64,000 nucleotides of DNA from Hofstenia miamia (lineage: Eukaryota > Xenacoelomorpha > Acoela). Below are positions 23,481-35,478 of the stretch, piece by piece (the stretch's first letter is position 1; each line of letters starts with the position of its first letter). The position numbers were made by a program, and so were the translations under genes. The notes under the pieces were generated by a model, which was given only the letters and a program-made list of their open reading frames with translations, ran no database searches and was not told the origin of the DNA. The DNA is taken from assembly GCA_004352715.1 (NCBI GenBank), contig SCFE01000033.1, forward strand, positions 790,745 to 854,744. The letters run 5' to 3'.

Positions 23481-24760
23481 AGAACCTGGTAAAGCTGGTA
23501 CAGTATCCTTTAAACACTCATGAAATTAAATTCCATTTTCCCTAAGCTTGACTTCATCAAACACGGGAAAAAATATTTTCTTTTTTCCTTATATACAAAT
23601 GACTGACTTTAGAAATCCAACAATTCTAGAAAGAAATGAAATTTGATCTCTAGACTCCAATTGCAATTCCTGCAGCAAACAATATTCAAAATAAAAACAA
23701 TTATAAGCTTACAGTTGATATTTCCACAGATATAATAACATATGATTGATTTGATACTTACATAGATGAAAAATTTAAAATTGTTAAACTTGATGATGCA
23801 GGATTTAATACAACTGATGAAGTTATCATTAATGGTGATATCTACTCACTTTTTGACAGAGTATTTCTGGAATATAATACTTCTACTAAAAATCTTACAA
23901 ATTGTTCAAAACTTGCATAGTTGCTTAAAATTCAGGATCTTATTTGGACACTACACAAAATGAATTTTTCTACAAGGACAATGATGAGAAAATAGAACTT
24001 CTATAAGATGGAAATGAAGTTAATGCAATTTTTATGATAGCCAATTTGAATTTTTCAGAGGTCTAAGATATAGTATCCTACCTGATGGCAAGGTTCAAAT
24101 ATATTTTAAATTAGCAAAAGATGACAATGTAATATTTATTCCAGCCGTAGATGGAATACTAGTTGTCACTCAATTACGACTTTTTGTCCCACAATTAGCA
24201 TTCAAAACCATTGGAAGAAAGATGTATTTGAATAGTCTTGTAAATACTAAATGGGTGCATATAAAAACACCTTAGAGAAATCTAATCCTATAAAAAATCA
24301 GGTATATTTAGAATAAGTAATTCAATACAAGAATCTAGGTATGTTTTCATCTATACCATCAATGAAGATAAAATTAATAATCAAAGTAAGAATGAACTTG
24401 ACTTTAATATCTTCAATTCTAATGAAATTCTTCATATCAATTAGAAGTAGGAAATCCACAACTAGAGATTCATCCAATTAGTGAGTTTCAACGACTATAT
24501 ACAGAATTTGTAAGATATATTGATGGTGTCAATGACTTTTCAATAGGTACATTTATTAATCCTTCTGATTTTAAGGAGAAACATGGAATAATTGTATTTA
24601 ATTTATTTAGGCAAAGAGATGCATCTCACAATGCTGTAAATGGAATTAGATTTAGATACACTTTATAATATGCTCCTGAAGATCCATTTAAATTCTATGC
24701 ATTGATTATGTATGAAAAAGACATATAATTGAATACAACATCAATTTTATCTACCTTAGG
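23480..24760 (+). pseudogene. Polinton-type major-capsid-like remnant
   Basis: Several frames separated by stops and frameshifts read in sequence like one long protein. Recognisable stretches are LDDAGFNTTDEVIINGDIY near 23790-23850, ILPDGKVQIYFKLAKDDN near 24073-24130, and FVRYIDGVNDFSIGTFINP with KEKHGIIVFN near 24510-24605. Then come RQRDASHNAVNGIRFRYT and PFKFYALIMYEK near 24610-24720. The pattern resembles the double-jelly-roll major capsid protein carried by Polinton/Maverick elements in invertebrate genomes. This rests on recalled similarity, not on a search. The copy is broken at many positions and cannot be functional. Confidence 0.5.
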
Positions 24761-24979
24761 ATTTTACTTTGACCTCATTTTGTTTGACCTTGTCAAACTC
24801 AAATGCAGGTACAGAAATTTTTATAAACTCTTATATACAAGTGAAAGAATATAAGAAGTACAGCTTAAAGTTAACAATTGGTAAATTAAATTAATTGCAA
24901 AAAAGTATAAAAATTCAAGTCCCATTAATTGAAGAGTTTATAGTACTAACCAAGGAAATTGAATTCCATTTCTCTTAAA

Positions 24980-25415
24980 AACAAATTAATCAGTTAGATA
25001 AAGACAAACAATGAATAACGGTTGTGAAGTTAAAATTTCTACACCACAACTTAATGCAATGAAAAAAAGTATTGGTGCTTTGGTGCTCTTTAGATTTAGT
25101 ATCTGCTCCATTAATTTAAAGTATACAGTAGCACCATTAGTTTCTGGTGCAATGGGAGCCTTAGGAAGAAATGCTGTCAATAAGGATTTGGAAAAGGGAT
25201 TGCTCTGGCAACAATGCTGTGGGAATGGGCATAAAGCAAGCAATCCCTGGAAATGGTATATGTATAAATATGCCTAATCAGAATGGGATGAAAATTGGAT
25301 CTCCAGGGTCAAAAGAGAAAGGAATCTGTCTAACCCTTCCGGGGTCAAAAGTTGAAGGAATTCATATAAAAAAAGTAGTAAGTTTAAAATTAGGTAGCTC
25401 CCCTTTCAAATTATG
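24980..25415 (+). pseudogene. possible Polinton minor structural protein remnant
   Basis: Frames 25011-25277 and 25171-25416 overlap in different phases. They contain YTVAPLVSGAMGALGRNAV followed by a glycine-rich NGMKIGSPGSKEKGI region. Small glycine/alanine-rich membrane-associated proteins with an xxLxxGALSxLG stretch accompany the capsid gene in Polintons. Position directly after the capsid-like remnant supports this; the sequence alone does not prove it. Confidence 0.35.
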
Positions 25416-25439
25416 ATATTTTGTAGTTTATTAAAGCCT

Positions 25440-25640
25440 TTAGGGTTGAATCAAATTCATCTGCAGGAAATGCAATTACCATTAAGGGATCTGGCTTTTG
25501 GATTTTTGTTTAGACTATTCCTCAAATACTGGCACACATTGGATAGCATTTTATTACTTTAATAGGAAAAAGCTAAGCTTTATTCTGGTAACCTTAAGGA
25601 GTTTGACTTTGCATTTAACATAGTTTAACTAAAAAAAGAG
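25440..25640 (+). pseudogene. possible adenain-like protease fragment
   Basis: A short broken frame holds NTGTHWIAFYYF near 25523-25560. Polinton cysteine proteases of the adenovirus-protease family have a GxGTHWxxxY motif around the catalytic histidine. Only this motif is visible, so the call depends on the flanking capsid-like remnants. Confidence 0.3.
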
Positions 25641-27380
25641 AAATTTAAGGGTACTAATAAGGTTCTCAGACATAGCAAAGTTAATCTTGAGTACTTTGAA
25701 AGTTTTGTTTACTTCCATTTGGAAGTATTTTTTCAATATTTAAGCATGTTGAGAACAATATTATGTACAAAAGCTCACAGTATCAAGAAAGTTCAAGTGT
25801 ATTATGATGATACTATTGTATTTGGTTTATATGTTAAAGATGTAAGGAGAGAGATTATTTCCTAATACTTAATGGTCTTTACAAAAGAAAGTGTAATACA
25901 TGTAAAAATGAAGAATATATTATAAACTCTTTTCTAAGCTCTTAAGGGTAAGGAAGGCGTAAGGAGTAAACTGTGTTTTTTCCTTTTATAAGTGGGATTC
26001 AATAATTCTTAAGAAATTGATTATATTAATAACATAGAATAAACTTTTAACTCATAAAATATAAAATAAATCCAATTGAAAATAATAAGCTAGATATTTC
26101 AGGAAATTATCTTTGGTATAGAAATTGCAGTATCCACAACAGGAAAATTGCATATGTTAATGAAGGATGAAGAAAGAAGAAACACTGTAAACAAAAACAA
26201 ATGTAAATCTTAGAGAAAACAGACTTGCAAAGAATGAGAATAAGAGTTTGTAAATTATTAAGCAAACTAGCTCTTAGTTATGTAGTATTGAGACTATGCA
26301 TAATTTCTATTCAAATTTCCAAAGCTGTTTTGTAAAAGACATTGAACTACATTCTAAAATGAAAGGTAAAAAAACATTTGCAGAAAATTATGAATATGGT
26401 TACACAAAGGCTCATGGAATTTCACAATTCTCTGAAAAAATATAGTTATTTTTGACAAAACATTGGAAAATGTTGGAACTGCTTATAAAAATCAATTTTT
26501 GAAAACTGAAAGTCACGAACAAGCTTTAGTTTTTCCTATTTATAGGGGTAAATGTTTTGATAAAATTTCAATAGAAAATAGTAATGTTTATGTTAGAGAT
26601 TCTCATAGTGGCATTTAACTTTCAGGAATTTGTTTCTTATCAAAAAATCATTATAGTGTGCCACAATTAAAAAATAATGTATACTATTCCACAATTAATG
26701 CATGTGTACATTTTAGAGGTAAATATGTTTTTAAAACTAATGAGATTATTTCTATCAACTAGAATATACTTACCTTACCTAAGGCAGCATGGCCTCCAAA
26801 ATCAATAAGATTTGCAGTAGCTTGCAAAACAAATAAAGATATACATTATGTTTATGTTAAAACTAGTAAATTTGGTGTATTGTCTTTAACAATTTAGTAA
26901 CAGAAGAAACATTTATATCTTTAAATAGTGTATATTGTTACACAACTTATCTATTATGGAATGACATTGAATTAATTAGTATCTTAAAATGCATAGCTGA
27001 TGAGAGTGATATTAAGGGTATGAGATTTGATACAGAATTTAAAAACTTTGATGATCTTGATTTACAACCTTGTCAATATAAAATTATTGGTTGCCAAATA
27101 TTTTTTTGAGGAATTTGCCAGAGATATAGGAACAACTTGCATAATCACACAAACATAATTAAAATTCAACATGAACTTGCATATAGCTTAGATTTTGATA
27201 AATTAATAGTTGGATTAACAACATCAAATGGTATAATTCATGTTTATGCTTCAAAATGAAAATGAACTGTTTTGGTTGTTTGCAATTGACAAATGACATA
27301 TAGAATTCGTTTGCAAACCTTAACATCTTTCTTTCCAAAAACAAATTATTAAGAAGAGAACAATCTGAAATTATTTTACT
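25640..27380 (+). pseudogene. decayed coding DNA, probably the same virus-like element
   Basis: Open pieces in changing frames continue in the same orientation: VYRGKCFDKISIENSNVYVR near 26540-26610, WPPKSIRFAVACKTNKDIHY near 26790-26850, and IADESDIKGMRFDTEF near 26995-27045. They look like fragments of real proteins, but I cannot assign them. No polymerase B or integrase motif was seen. Outer ends of the element were not found. Confidence 0.35.
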
Positions 27381-28940
27381 ACTACTGAAAGGACAGTTCC
27401 TTCCCAGTGGAAAAATGTTTTATTAAGGAAAACATGGGTTTTCTGTCAAGAAATTAATTTCACTCTCTTTTACATAGAAAATGAATAAAAGTTCAATTGT
27501 AAATAATAAAAGACTATATATGCCTTATTCAAACATATTTAGTCTTAGGAATCTGTTATATATTATATATATATATATATATATATGAATATGACCGATA
27601 GAAAAAATGACTATGTGGGAACTAAGAATTGCTAAATTTAATACTTAAACTATTTGAAATATGTGCTTAGCATCAAATGCATCAACACAAGTTCTCAGCA
27701 TTCTCACATTCAATAGAATGAACTGCAAGCATACGTTTTGACAAGTTTGTTTTTGAAAGCTCTGCAAATATGTTGCGGTTGTTAAGTGACAGCTAACGTA
27801 CCAGTAGTAGAGCACTGCACGGCCAGGAATGGGATCTAAAAGAACTAGAAGCATTTTAATCGGAAGTGGAAATAGAACCAAGACGAGTTCGCTTTAAAAA
27901 TATTAATAATACTTAATACTAAGAAAATAAAAATTATGATGTAATATTTATTCTGAAAATGACATTCAGACTATAACAAAGGTTTATTTTTTTAGCTTCA
28001 CAATTTTGTTTTTAATCGAGTTTGTAAAATCCTGTGTGAAAATATCCGCAATTTCTCATATTTGAAGTACTTTATAGAAGGGGGATGTTTGTCACACTAC
28101 CGGGTAAAGATATAAATTTTCCTTGAGGGCAATAAATTATGAAAAGGGTGGTTTTCTTGCATGGCGAATCATTAAAATATTTTTTACTACTCTTAGATTG
28201 GCAAAGAGTGTGTAGTCGTTTACTATACTAAATAGAAGTTTTGCAGTCCACAAATTTCTGACAAAGTCGTGTGAAAAATTTGGAGCTGCGTATTAACTAC
28301 ATGAGTCGAGCCTATTAAATCATGTAGTTATGACAGGCCTTAATCAAAAATATATTATTCATTTCTTTGGTTTGCTATACCAAAGTTGGGTATGTTCGAA
28401 GCTTATAATAAAATTTGCAGACGGAAATTTAACAATTTAGATCGAGTTTTTTCAAAATCCGAAATTTTTAGAGTAAAATGTAATTTATTTTATGATAATT
28501 CCAAGTTTTTTTAGCTAAAAATTGTAATTTTCGATACATAAAGTAACTGATATTTAAAATTATTCAAATGTTGTGGTATTTTCTAGTGAATTTTTATCAA
28601 GTTCGAGTTCAATTATTGTTGATTTCTCTTCCAAGTTTTTCTAATCAAGCTTATTCAAGTTCAAGTACTTAACATTCCGAGTACTTGAAAACCCTGATTC
28701 CGAGGCAAGGCAAATCCAGTGGTGAGTATTTTCTAACCTTGCCTATTACAAGATTGAAGCACCTCATAAGAGCTTCATTACTATGTAATATGTGTGATGC
28801 ATGTTGCCAAATCCCTTTTTTTATTATCCAGGGAGACTGAATATTTGCAGTTATAGACAGTGGATAGATAATAGAATCTTAAGCTAGGTAATGATGTGGA
28901 TACTGTAACCATAAAATTCAATATTTATCAATGCATTTGA
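27381..28940. other. intergenic DNA, no gene seen
   Basis: Contains a TA tract near 27557-27588. Stretches near 28030-28110 share words (TTCTCATATxTGAAGTAC) with 13750-13860, suggesting an old dispersed repeat. No coding signal. Confidence 0.5.
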
Positions 28941-28949
28941 AATTGCTAA

Positions 28950-29830
28950 GAATTGTCTAAGAATAGTTATTTCTTAATGTTTTTCCATAATTTAGTGCTA
29001 ATAAGGCAAACAAATCACGATATTGTTTTTAATATGCAACTTTTTATTCTTATCATTTAATTTGAAATACCTTAGAAATTTTCCATTAACAAACCCATGA
29101 AGAATGAGATAAAATTTATCTCATATAAAACTCAAATATAGAAACTGCTACAACACGAACTGTTAGTGTTGATTTCTGATAGTTAGGATAATTGCAACCT
29201 GAAACATGTGATAAAAATGAATTTAAGGAAGGAAAACATGGGAAAACAGTAATGGGAGAATAATATGAGATCTATCAGAATTATTTGCCAACCTTAGTCC
29301 TAAACTGAGTTTCTATGAAAGTCTAATTATCTTAAATGAATAAAAATGTAAACTAATATCATAGTGAATAGTTATATTTTTTAAATATTTGGAAATTTGA
29401 ATTTACAACAAAAAAATAAATAAAGGCAAGCATGGAGATTGTAACTGATAAAGCAATGCCAAATAAACTCCAATAAATTCCAAAAAATGATTTGAGAATC
29501 CCAATGTAGAAAAGTGCACCAAAGGTAATGCCACTCATCGAAAATATAAGACTTGAGGTACCTACAAACACAGTTATTGGAAAAAGGCTTTTTGACGGAA
29601 ACGTTTGAGCAATGTAAATGCTTAATGCAGGATAAAGTGCCGTAATAAAAGCTCCTCTTGCCATATAAAAAAGAGAAACAATTCCGCTTATCATATAAAA
29701 GTTCTTCATGAATGCAAAATACTTTGAAAGATATATAAGAACGGTGGTGAAACAGTACAAAAGTAAAGAAATAAAAACTACAATGAAACTGAAACCCTTG
29801 TTTGATATAAAGCACCCAAAGAACAAACTT
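28950..29830 (-). repeat. segmental duplication, copy A (paired with 58630-62221)
   Basis: Read on the minus strand, this segment matches 58630-58783 plus 61524-62221 on the plus strand. It covers the last part of the transporter coding region and several hundred bases of 3' flank. Matching flank words include ATCAGAAATCAACACTAACAG and AACAATATCGTGATTTGTTT. Because non-coding flank is shared, the duplication was genomic, not by retroposition. Confidence 0.85.
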
Positions 29831-30366
29831 GAAGGCATTAGAGGGATTGAACAAAGAAGATAAGCTGTATTTAACTCTATCATTCAGATCTATAGTGTTC
29901 TTGAAAAAATCTGCTAAAACTCCATCGAAATAACCATATGTTACATTTGCATAAAATTGATTCAGCAAGAGTACAATAACACGAACATCTTTGAAGAAGC
30001 TAAAATGTAAAATATCACGCCCACCTAATTCATCACCATTGTGTAATAAATCTTTAGGCTTTTGAAAAGCCATGGCTAAACATGGAATGACATTGATTAA
30101 TTCTAAGATACCGCAGATGTAAAACGGCATTGAATAATCGAAATTCTGAGAAGAATACAACGAAATTTGAGGTCCAAGGGTAATACCAAAATAGAAAAAG
30201 GGAATAAACGCATTTGATATCTTTGTTCCAATGTCGCTAAAGTAATTATTCATAATTGTAAATGCCAGTGACCAGACAACACCTGTACTGGCACCAACGA
30301 TGAAACGCATAACTAAGTTAAATACGTTATACGCAATAATATTGTTAAAGGTATCGACATATCTAA
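29359..30366 (-). pseudogene. SLC18B1-like MFS transporter, main exon block with a frameshift
   Basis: SLC18B1-type proteins are 12-helix vesicular or organellar transporters of the drug/amine antiporter branch. The block starts after a TTATTTAG acceptor at about 30367. Helices 4-6 read VMRFIVGASTGVVWSLAF, then FFYFGITLGPQISLY and MPFYICGI. The C-terminal half (29359-29883) reads NTAYLLCSIPLMPSSLFFG, then YFAFMKNFYMISGIVSLFY and IYIAQTFPSK. The two halves are in different frames. They overlap near 29884-29905, with no room for an intron, so either the gene is broken or a base is wrong in the draft. Helices 1-3 are missing here; a first-exon candidate lies at 40836-40991. Confidence 0.75.
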
Positions 30367-30376
30367 ATAACATCAT

Positions 30377-32570
30377 TTTAAAAAAAAATTTTATATTACA
30401 TATAATTCTTCAAATGCATTATTTATTACTAAAATTCCATGATTTAATATATTTTAACAAGTTGAATAAAGGTAAATCAAATACTATAGATATTTATAAT
30501 CCCATTTTGAAAAGTTAAATCATGTAATAGCACTCAAAAACCACTAATTCACAACAAATGAAACAGAAAAAAAGAAAACAGTTACATTTTATTATATAGC
30601 GGGTTCTCTCCTTAGTAAACTATCTTTTCCAGTACCGCTCAATTTCTTAATAGATGGTCCAAAGATTAGTTAACTAAAATGAATATATTTTTGTTATTTT
30701 CATAAGAAATACATCAACATTGTTATAACTAATATAGTTACAAACATAATTTGTTTAGCTAATCATGTTTCACCTAGACGTAATCTCAATGCTGCATTGT
30801 AATTGGCTGACGTGGCTAGCAACAAGATGCAACATGATTTCAAAGCCTGTGTGAATGACTTGTCATGTTTTATATGCCTAGAAATTAGAATTAACAGGTA
30901 TAATCAGGAAAAATTATTTTTGGCATTAGCTGATCTCATGAAGTTACAACATTTCTCATAAAAAATCCATTTAAATTTACACCAGATTTTGATTTTTTGT
31001 TAAGATTAAATTTTCTTTGCGATGGAAGGAATCATTACTTGCTAAATTCCCACTTCCAAATTGCAAATGGAAGCACCACTATAATATATGTAGTTCCGTT
31101 GATATCACAATTAAAGAGTCAGAAAATATTTTAATTACTCCATTGATAAATCAAATTGAAATATGTTTTACTGGAAGCGATGCTTAACATTAAGCAGCCT
31201 GGGGAATTTTGAAAAATTTTCATGATTCTATAAAAATTTTTAAGGGCTTATTATAGCTCAAAATCTACAGAATAGAAGAGCGTCTCCATTCTGTCCCATT
31301 GATTTGGTGCACGGCACACCTCAACGGGTTTGGAATATTTTTGCACATATCAAGTAACTGTCAAAGTTCTTTGTTCCTTCCATGGGTTCAAAACCTTCTC
31401 AACACTAGGTATGGAGGGAATTTAAATCTTTTTCAGAAAATCGATATTTTCAAAGAAAACTTGCATTAAAGTGAGTTCCCCAATAACCTACCCATGCCCC
31501 AAGATTTTCAAATTTTGAAATAAGCTTGGAGAAAATTTTTTTTGAATGTGGAAAACGGTTTTACTTTTAAAAAAGACGCCAAGCTGTTTAAGGTTAAGTG
31601 AACAGTTTTTAAACAAGCCTAGATTTCATTCATTCGACTATACCGGGCTTTTTCCTAATGTCATGCATGTTACTTGCAGTACCAAGGATAAGAAGTTATT
31701 GCGTCAAAAATCACTAAAATGCAGCTAAAAACACGTGGTTTGGAAAAGTTTAGTGTTTGAAAATGTTTAGTTTAGAATTAAACCAGTTTGATGATTTACT
31801 GCTTTAGTGTTTGGGGATCCATGCGATGCCATTGCAGGGATAAAACTAAGCCTATTGACGGAAAGACACCTCAATTTCAGCGAAAATATTTTGAGCGTTT
31901 CGTCATTTTCAATGTTTTCTTTAACCATAACATCTTTATACACCATTAATTTGTCATTTATGAGAATTATGGATTCAAATAAAACATGCGTAAAATCGTC
32001 ATTGTTCCGAAAATAACAAAAATTACGGTTAATGCTTCACGCAATAAATACTCATCTTTGCTTGGTATCAGTGGGATACGCAAGCGGGAACATGATGGGT
32101 TGTCCCCTGTCACGCTTTCAAAATTGATTTTGGTTGTCAAAAAAAATCTAAAATCTATGGTGGTAAAATGCATTTTTAAGGTGTATTTCAAAAATTCCAA
32201 ACGCCTTTGATCACTCACTTGATTTTGACAGATTTTTTAACGTCAAAAAATCATCTGTACGCCACTGCTTGGTACACTTATTTCTCGTGGTTATGTTGAA
32301 CTGTCTAATATATATATCCAAATGCTAACTAGTTTGTGAAAGATGTGAAAAAATTTATTGAAAAATCTGTTTGAAATTTCGCAATCATCATTGTCTGTAA
32401 TCAGAGGAAAGTGAATGGGAAATTAGTTGCCTTACAAGAAGCGGAAACAAGGCAGGAAAAATTTTGCGCATCAAGATAAAATTGGAGTTGGAAAAAAATA
32501 AGGGCTTTGTAGCAACTAGACACAAAGCCCAGGGTGAAGAGGTCTCGGGCCCAAAATAACTTGGAATTGA
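30377..32570. other. probable intron or intergenic DNA with an unnamed repeat
   Basis: No recognisable exon. 31800-32290 is less AT-rich and looks like an old dispersed repeat, with overlapping open stretches on both strands but no protein similarity. If the transporter exons at 29.4-30.4 kb and 40.8-41.0 kb belong to one gene, this is intronic, and an exon for helices 2-3 could be hidden here. Confidence 0.4.
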
Positions 32571-33152
32571 ATGCTATCTTTAACGTTTTCTGTCAAACGG
32601 CAACAAACCAGAAGGCTTCTTAAGCATCACAGAATATTGGCGCCCAGTTACTACATTCAATACTTGAGCCTAGTAAATCTTTATAGACAAATTAATGTTA
32701 TGAGCACCCAAAATCTATTCAATAACAAATTTACAATGAATCAAAGAACAAATAAATGCATTACAAATATAGAATTAGGGAGTCGGCATGGCAAAAATCT
32801 TACACAGTAATTATTACAAACTTGTGGAACAATTTAGACAATAACATAAGAAACGCAAAGAACATAAAGTTATTTAAAAGATTGTTAAAAGAAAACTTAT
32901 TAAACAAACAATACGCTTTTGGAACATCAAATAGGCTGCATGTATGGCAGAATGAGAGAGTGATACAATTGTAAATATGTATAATGGGTGTTTTTTTATT
33001 TAATTTTTTATCTGTAGTTTGTAGCCTAGTTTGTAGTTGTACATCAATATATATATATTGTATAGTATACATTTTGTAAATAGTGTATACATCATATATA
33101 TATATATACTAAATTGTATTACAAACGAATAAAGTCTAATTAACATTAACAT
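32571..33152 (+). pseudogene. LINE 3' end (RT C-terminus) with 3' tail
   Basis: Two overlapping frames give TMNQRTNKCI and then IITNLWNNLDNNIRNAKNIK, followed by FKRLLKENLL. This is the C-terminal signature shared by the LINE copies in this window (WNNL, then basic FKxxLK). The 3' region has an AATAAAG and (TA)n tracts. The 5' part is truncated and the two frames are offset by a frameshift. Confidence 0.7.
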
Positions 33153-33254
33153 TACAATAATATAGAATAACATAAATATANNNNNNNNNNNNNNNNNNNN
33201 NNNNNNNNNNNNNNNNNNNNNNNNNNNNNNNNNNNNNNNNNNNNNNNNNNNNNN

Positions 33255-33289
<35 letters not shown>

Positions 33290-33332
33290 CCTAATTGTAT
33301 ACAAACGAATAAAGGCTTATTAACATTAACAT
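33112..33332 (+). repeat. duplicated LINE 3' tail around a 74-N gap
   Basis: AATTGTATTACAAACGAATA at about 33112 recurs, minus one T, at about 33292, offset about 180 bp. Each copy continues into TTAACATTAACATT. N at 33181-33254 lies between them inside TA repeats. Either two LINE tails are tandem or the assembler duplicated one tail. Confidence 0.75.
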
Positions 33333-33707
33333 TCTTCTTTTGAACATCAGCGCTCAAAAGCTTTTGGAAGAACATCCATATCTTTTATATATAACTCATT
33401 GTAATTCGATTTTGCTTTTTCACAGTAATGCTGGAAATAAGATAAGCCAGAATAATTACTATCATGTTGGCAAAATATTTTTAGAAATATTTCGTCCAAA
33501 ATATAACCTGTATTTCCACAATAGGCATTGGGAACCTGTTAAAATGCATTCTAAGCTATATTGTTAGCTTCCAGTTTGAACCTAGAACATAGTAAGGTCT
33601 TGTTAATTTGTCTAAATTTCAAAATTTCTAGTATTAATAGTTAATAATCATTTCATTTAATGGTATTATTAAAATGCCGATTTTGTTCAGTATACATACA
33701 TACATAC

Positions 33708-33743
<36 letters not shown>

Positions 33744-33875
33744 ATAATATATTGTTACATATTAAAATTCATAATTATAATAATAATTACTATTGTTACT
33801 ATTATTAATAATAATACTATTATAGTCTCTTTAATATAGTCTTTTTTTAATATTATTATTATCTTTTTAGTCCTA
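33333..33875. other. short unassigned frame and (TA)n
   Basis: The plus frame 33340-33567 reads HCNSILLFHSNAGNKISQNN and further residues without any known motif; it may be LINE 5' sequence. TA and TAA/ATT repeats occupy about 33715-33870. Confidence 0.35.
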
Positions 33876-35478
33876 CCTTCTTTATCCACTTTTTGCTTTC
33901 TTCTCTGTCACATTTTTCTGTGTTCATCCAGTATTCTCCAGTATTGCCTTCTGCCTATACCTTGTTTGTCTTTCTAATTCCATCCTACTCTGGTATGCTG
34001 TCTTTCCTTCACTCTCACTTCTTATCTTCCTTAACTCCTGAGTGACCTCCAGTAGTGACACTCTAGGTTGTGCTTCTACGTATTCCTTTAGCCCTAGTGC
34101 TTCTGCTTCTACAGTTTCCTCCACACGTAGCAGTTCTTTCCCTTCTTTATGCCTGCGATGCACAACCTATTAACATCTCAATTTAAGTTGAATGCTCTCT
34201 CTGCTGCTAGTATCTTCCTTGTCTCCCTGTCTAGCTCCCTGAGTTCATTCTTGTTCCACCTAACTATTCCTGCCAAATATCTCAACACTGGTATTAATTG
34301 CTTTTATACTATTCTGCCCATTTAATGCTGACTTCTGTAGTAACTTCCTTACTCTCCTCTTGTATTCTTTTCTTAGCCTCATGTTCATTTCCTCATGATG
34401 TGTTCTGTCATTCTGTATCACTCCTAAGTACTTGTACCCCTCGTTGACTTCCTCAATCTTATTCCTACTACTCGTCCTCAAACCAACCCAATCCATACAC
34501 TTACCACTAGTCATTGTCATTGCCGCACACTTTCCTAATCCAAATTCCAATCCAGAATCTCTGCTTGCTTCTCTAATGTCTCCACTTGCTTCTGCAACAT
34601 CTTCCTTGAACTAGCATACATCTTCAGGTCGTCCATGTACCACAGGAGACTCACTGCTCTAACATTCTTCTCCATCTTATACCCTATGCCTGTCTTCTTT
34701 AACTTTTCTGTGATAGGAATTAAGCAAAATACAAACAGTAGTGGTGCTAAGCTGTCTCCCTGGAATATCCTTCGCCTAAACTTCAACCTGTGCCCGTCTA
34801 TCTCAGTCTCCCACTTTCCCATCTTCTTCTCTAGAAACTCAACCCATTTCCGCGAAACTCCATTGGCCTCTAGCGTCCTCAATACCCGGTTATGTGATAT
34901 GCTGCCAAACGCCTTCCTGTAGTCTATCCATGCTATTGCTAAGTTTGTCTTTCTTCTTCTACAATTCTGCACCACTACCTGGTTTATTAACAACTGATCT
35001 TTGCATCCTGTCTTTGTCCTACATTCCTTCTGCTCCTCTGGTATCAACCTGTGCTGTTCTAATAACATGCCAGGTTTCTTGAAATCACAAAAGTTAGCAA
35101 TTTCCAAGTTGTTGGCAGACATGTTATTGGCCTGAAGTTGCTGCCTCACTACCCTTCTTAGGGTCTTTCTGTATCAGAAATGTCCTTCCCACTACCATCC
35201 ACTCTGGGTACCCACTCACCACACACTCCTTCAATGCTATGCTAGTCTCTCATAAACATTTGTGAACTTCTTCAGCCAATACCCATGTACCTCATCTCTT
35301 CCTGGCGCCTTCCAGTTCTTCATCTTTTTTAGAGCCTCCTTCAGCTTTGCAGCTGTGATTACTTCTTCTTGCCTAAATTCCTTCTGCATCTGTACACTCT
35401 CTATCTCTGGTCCCGCACTTCCCCATGTATTCTCCAAGAACCTTACTGCGTCCTCGCCTGCTATAGCTGTAGCCTTTT
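33876..35478 (-). pseudogene. R2/R4/NeSL-type non-LTR retrotransposon RT, 5' truncated
   Basis: Minus-strand frames in order: a thumb-upstream region with MKNWKAPGRDEVHGYWLKKF (35237-35437), then LAIAWIDYRKAFGSISHNRV, FQGDSLAPLLFVFCLIPIT and WYMDDLKMYA (34535-35149). These are RT motifs with an intact MDD. Then YKYLGVIQND (34260-34550) and HRRHKEGKELLRVEETVEA (33924-34163). The PLLFxxxLIPIxxxL spacing and the MDDLKxYA core match the branch of LINEs with a restriction-like endonuclease (R2/R4/NeSL). Frames are broken at about 34540 and 35150-35240. Composition is much richer in GC than its neighbours. It abuts LINE A head to head at about 35478. Confidence 0.8.
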
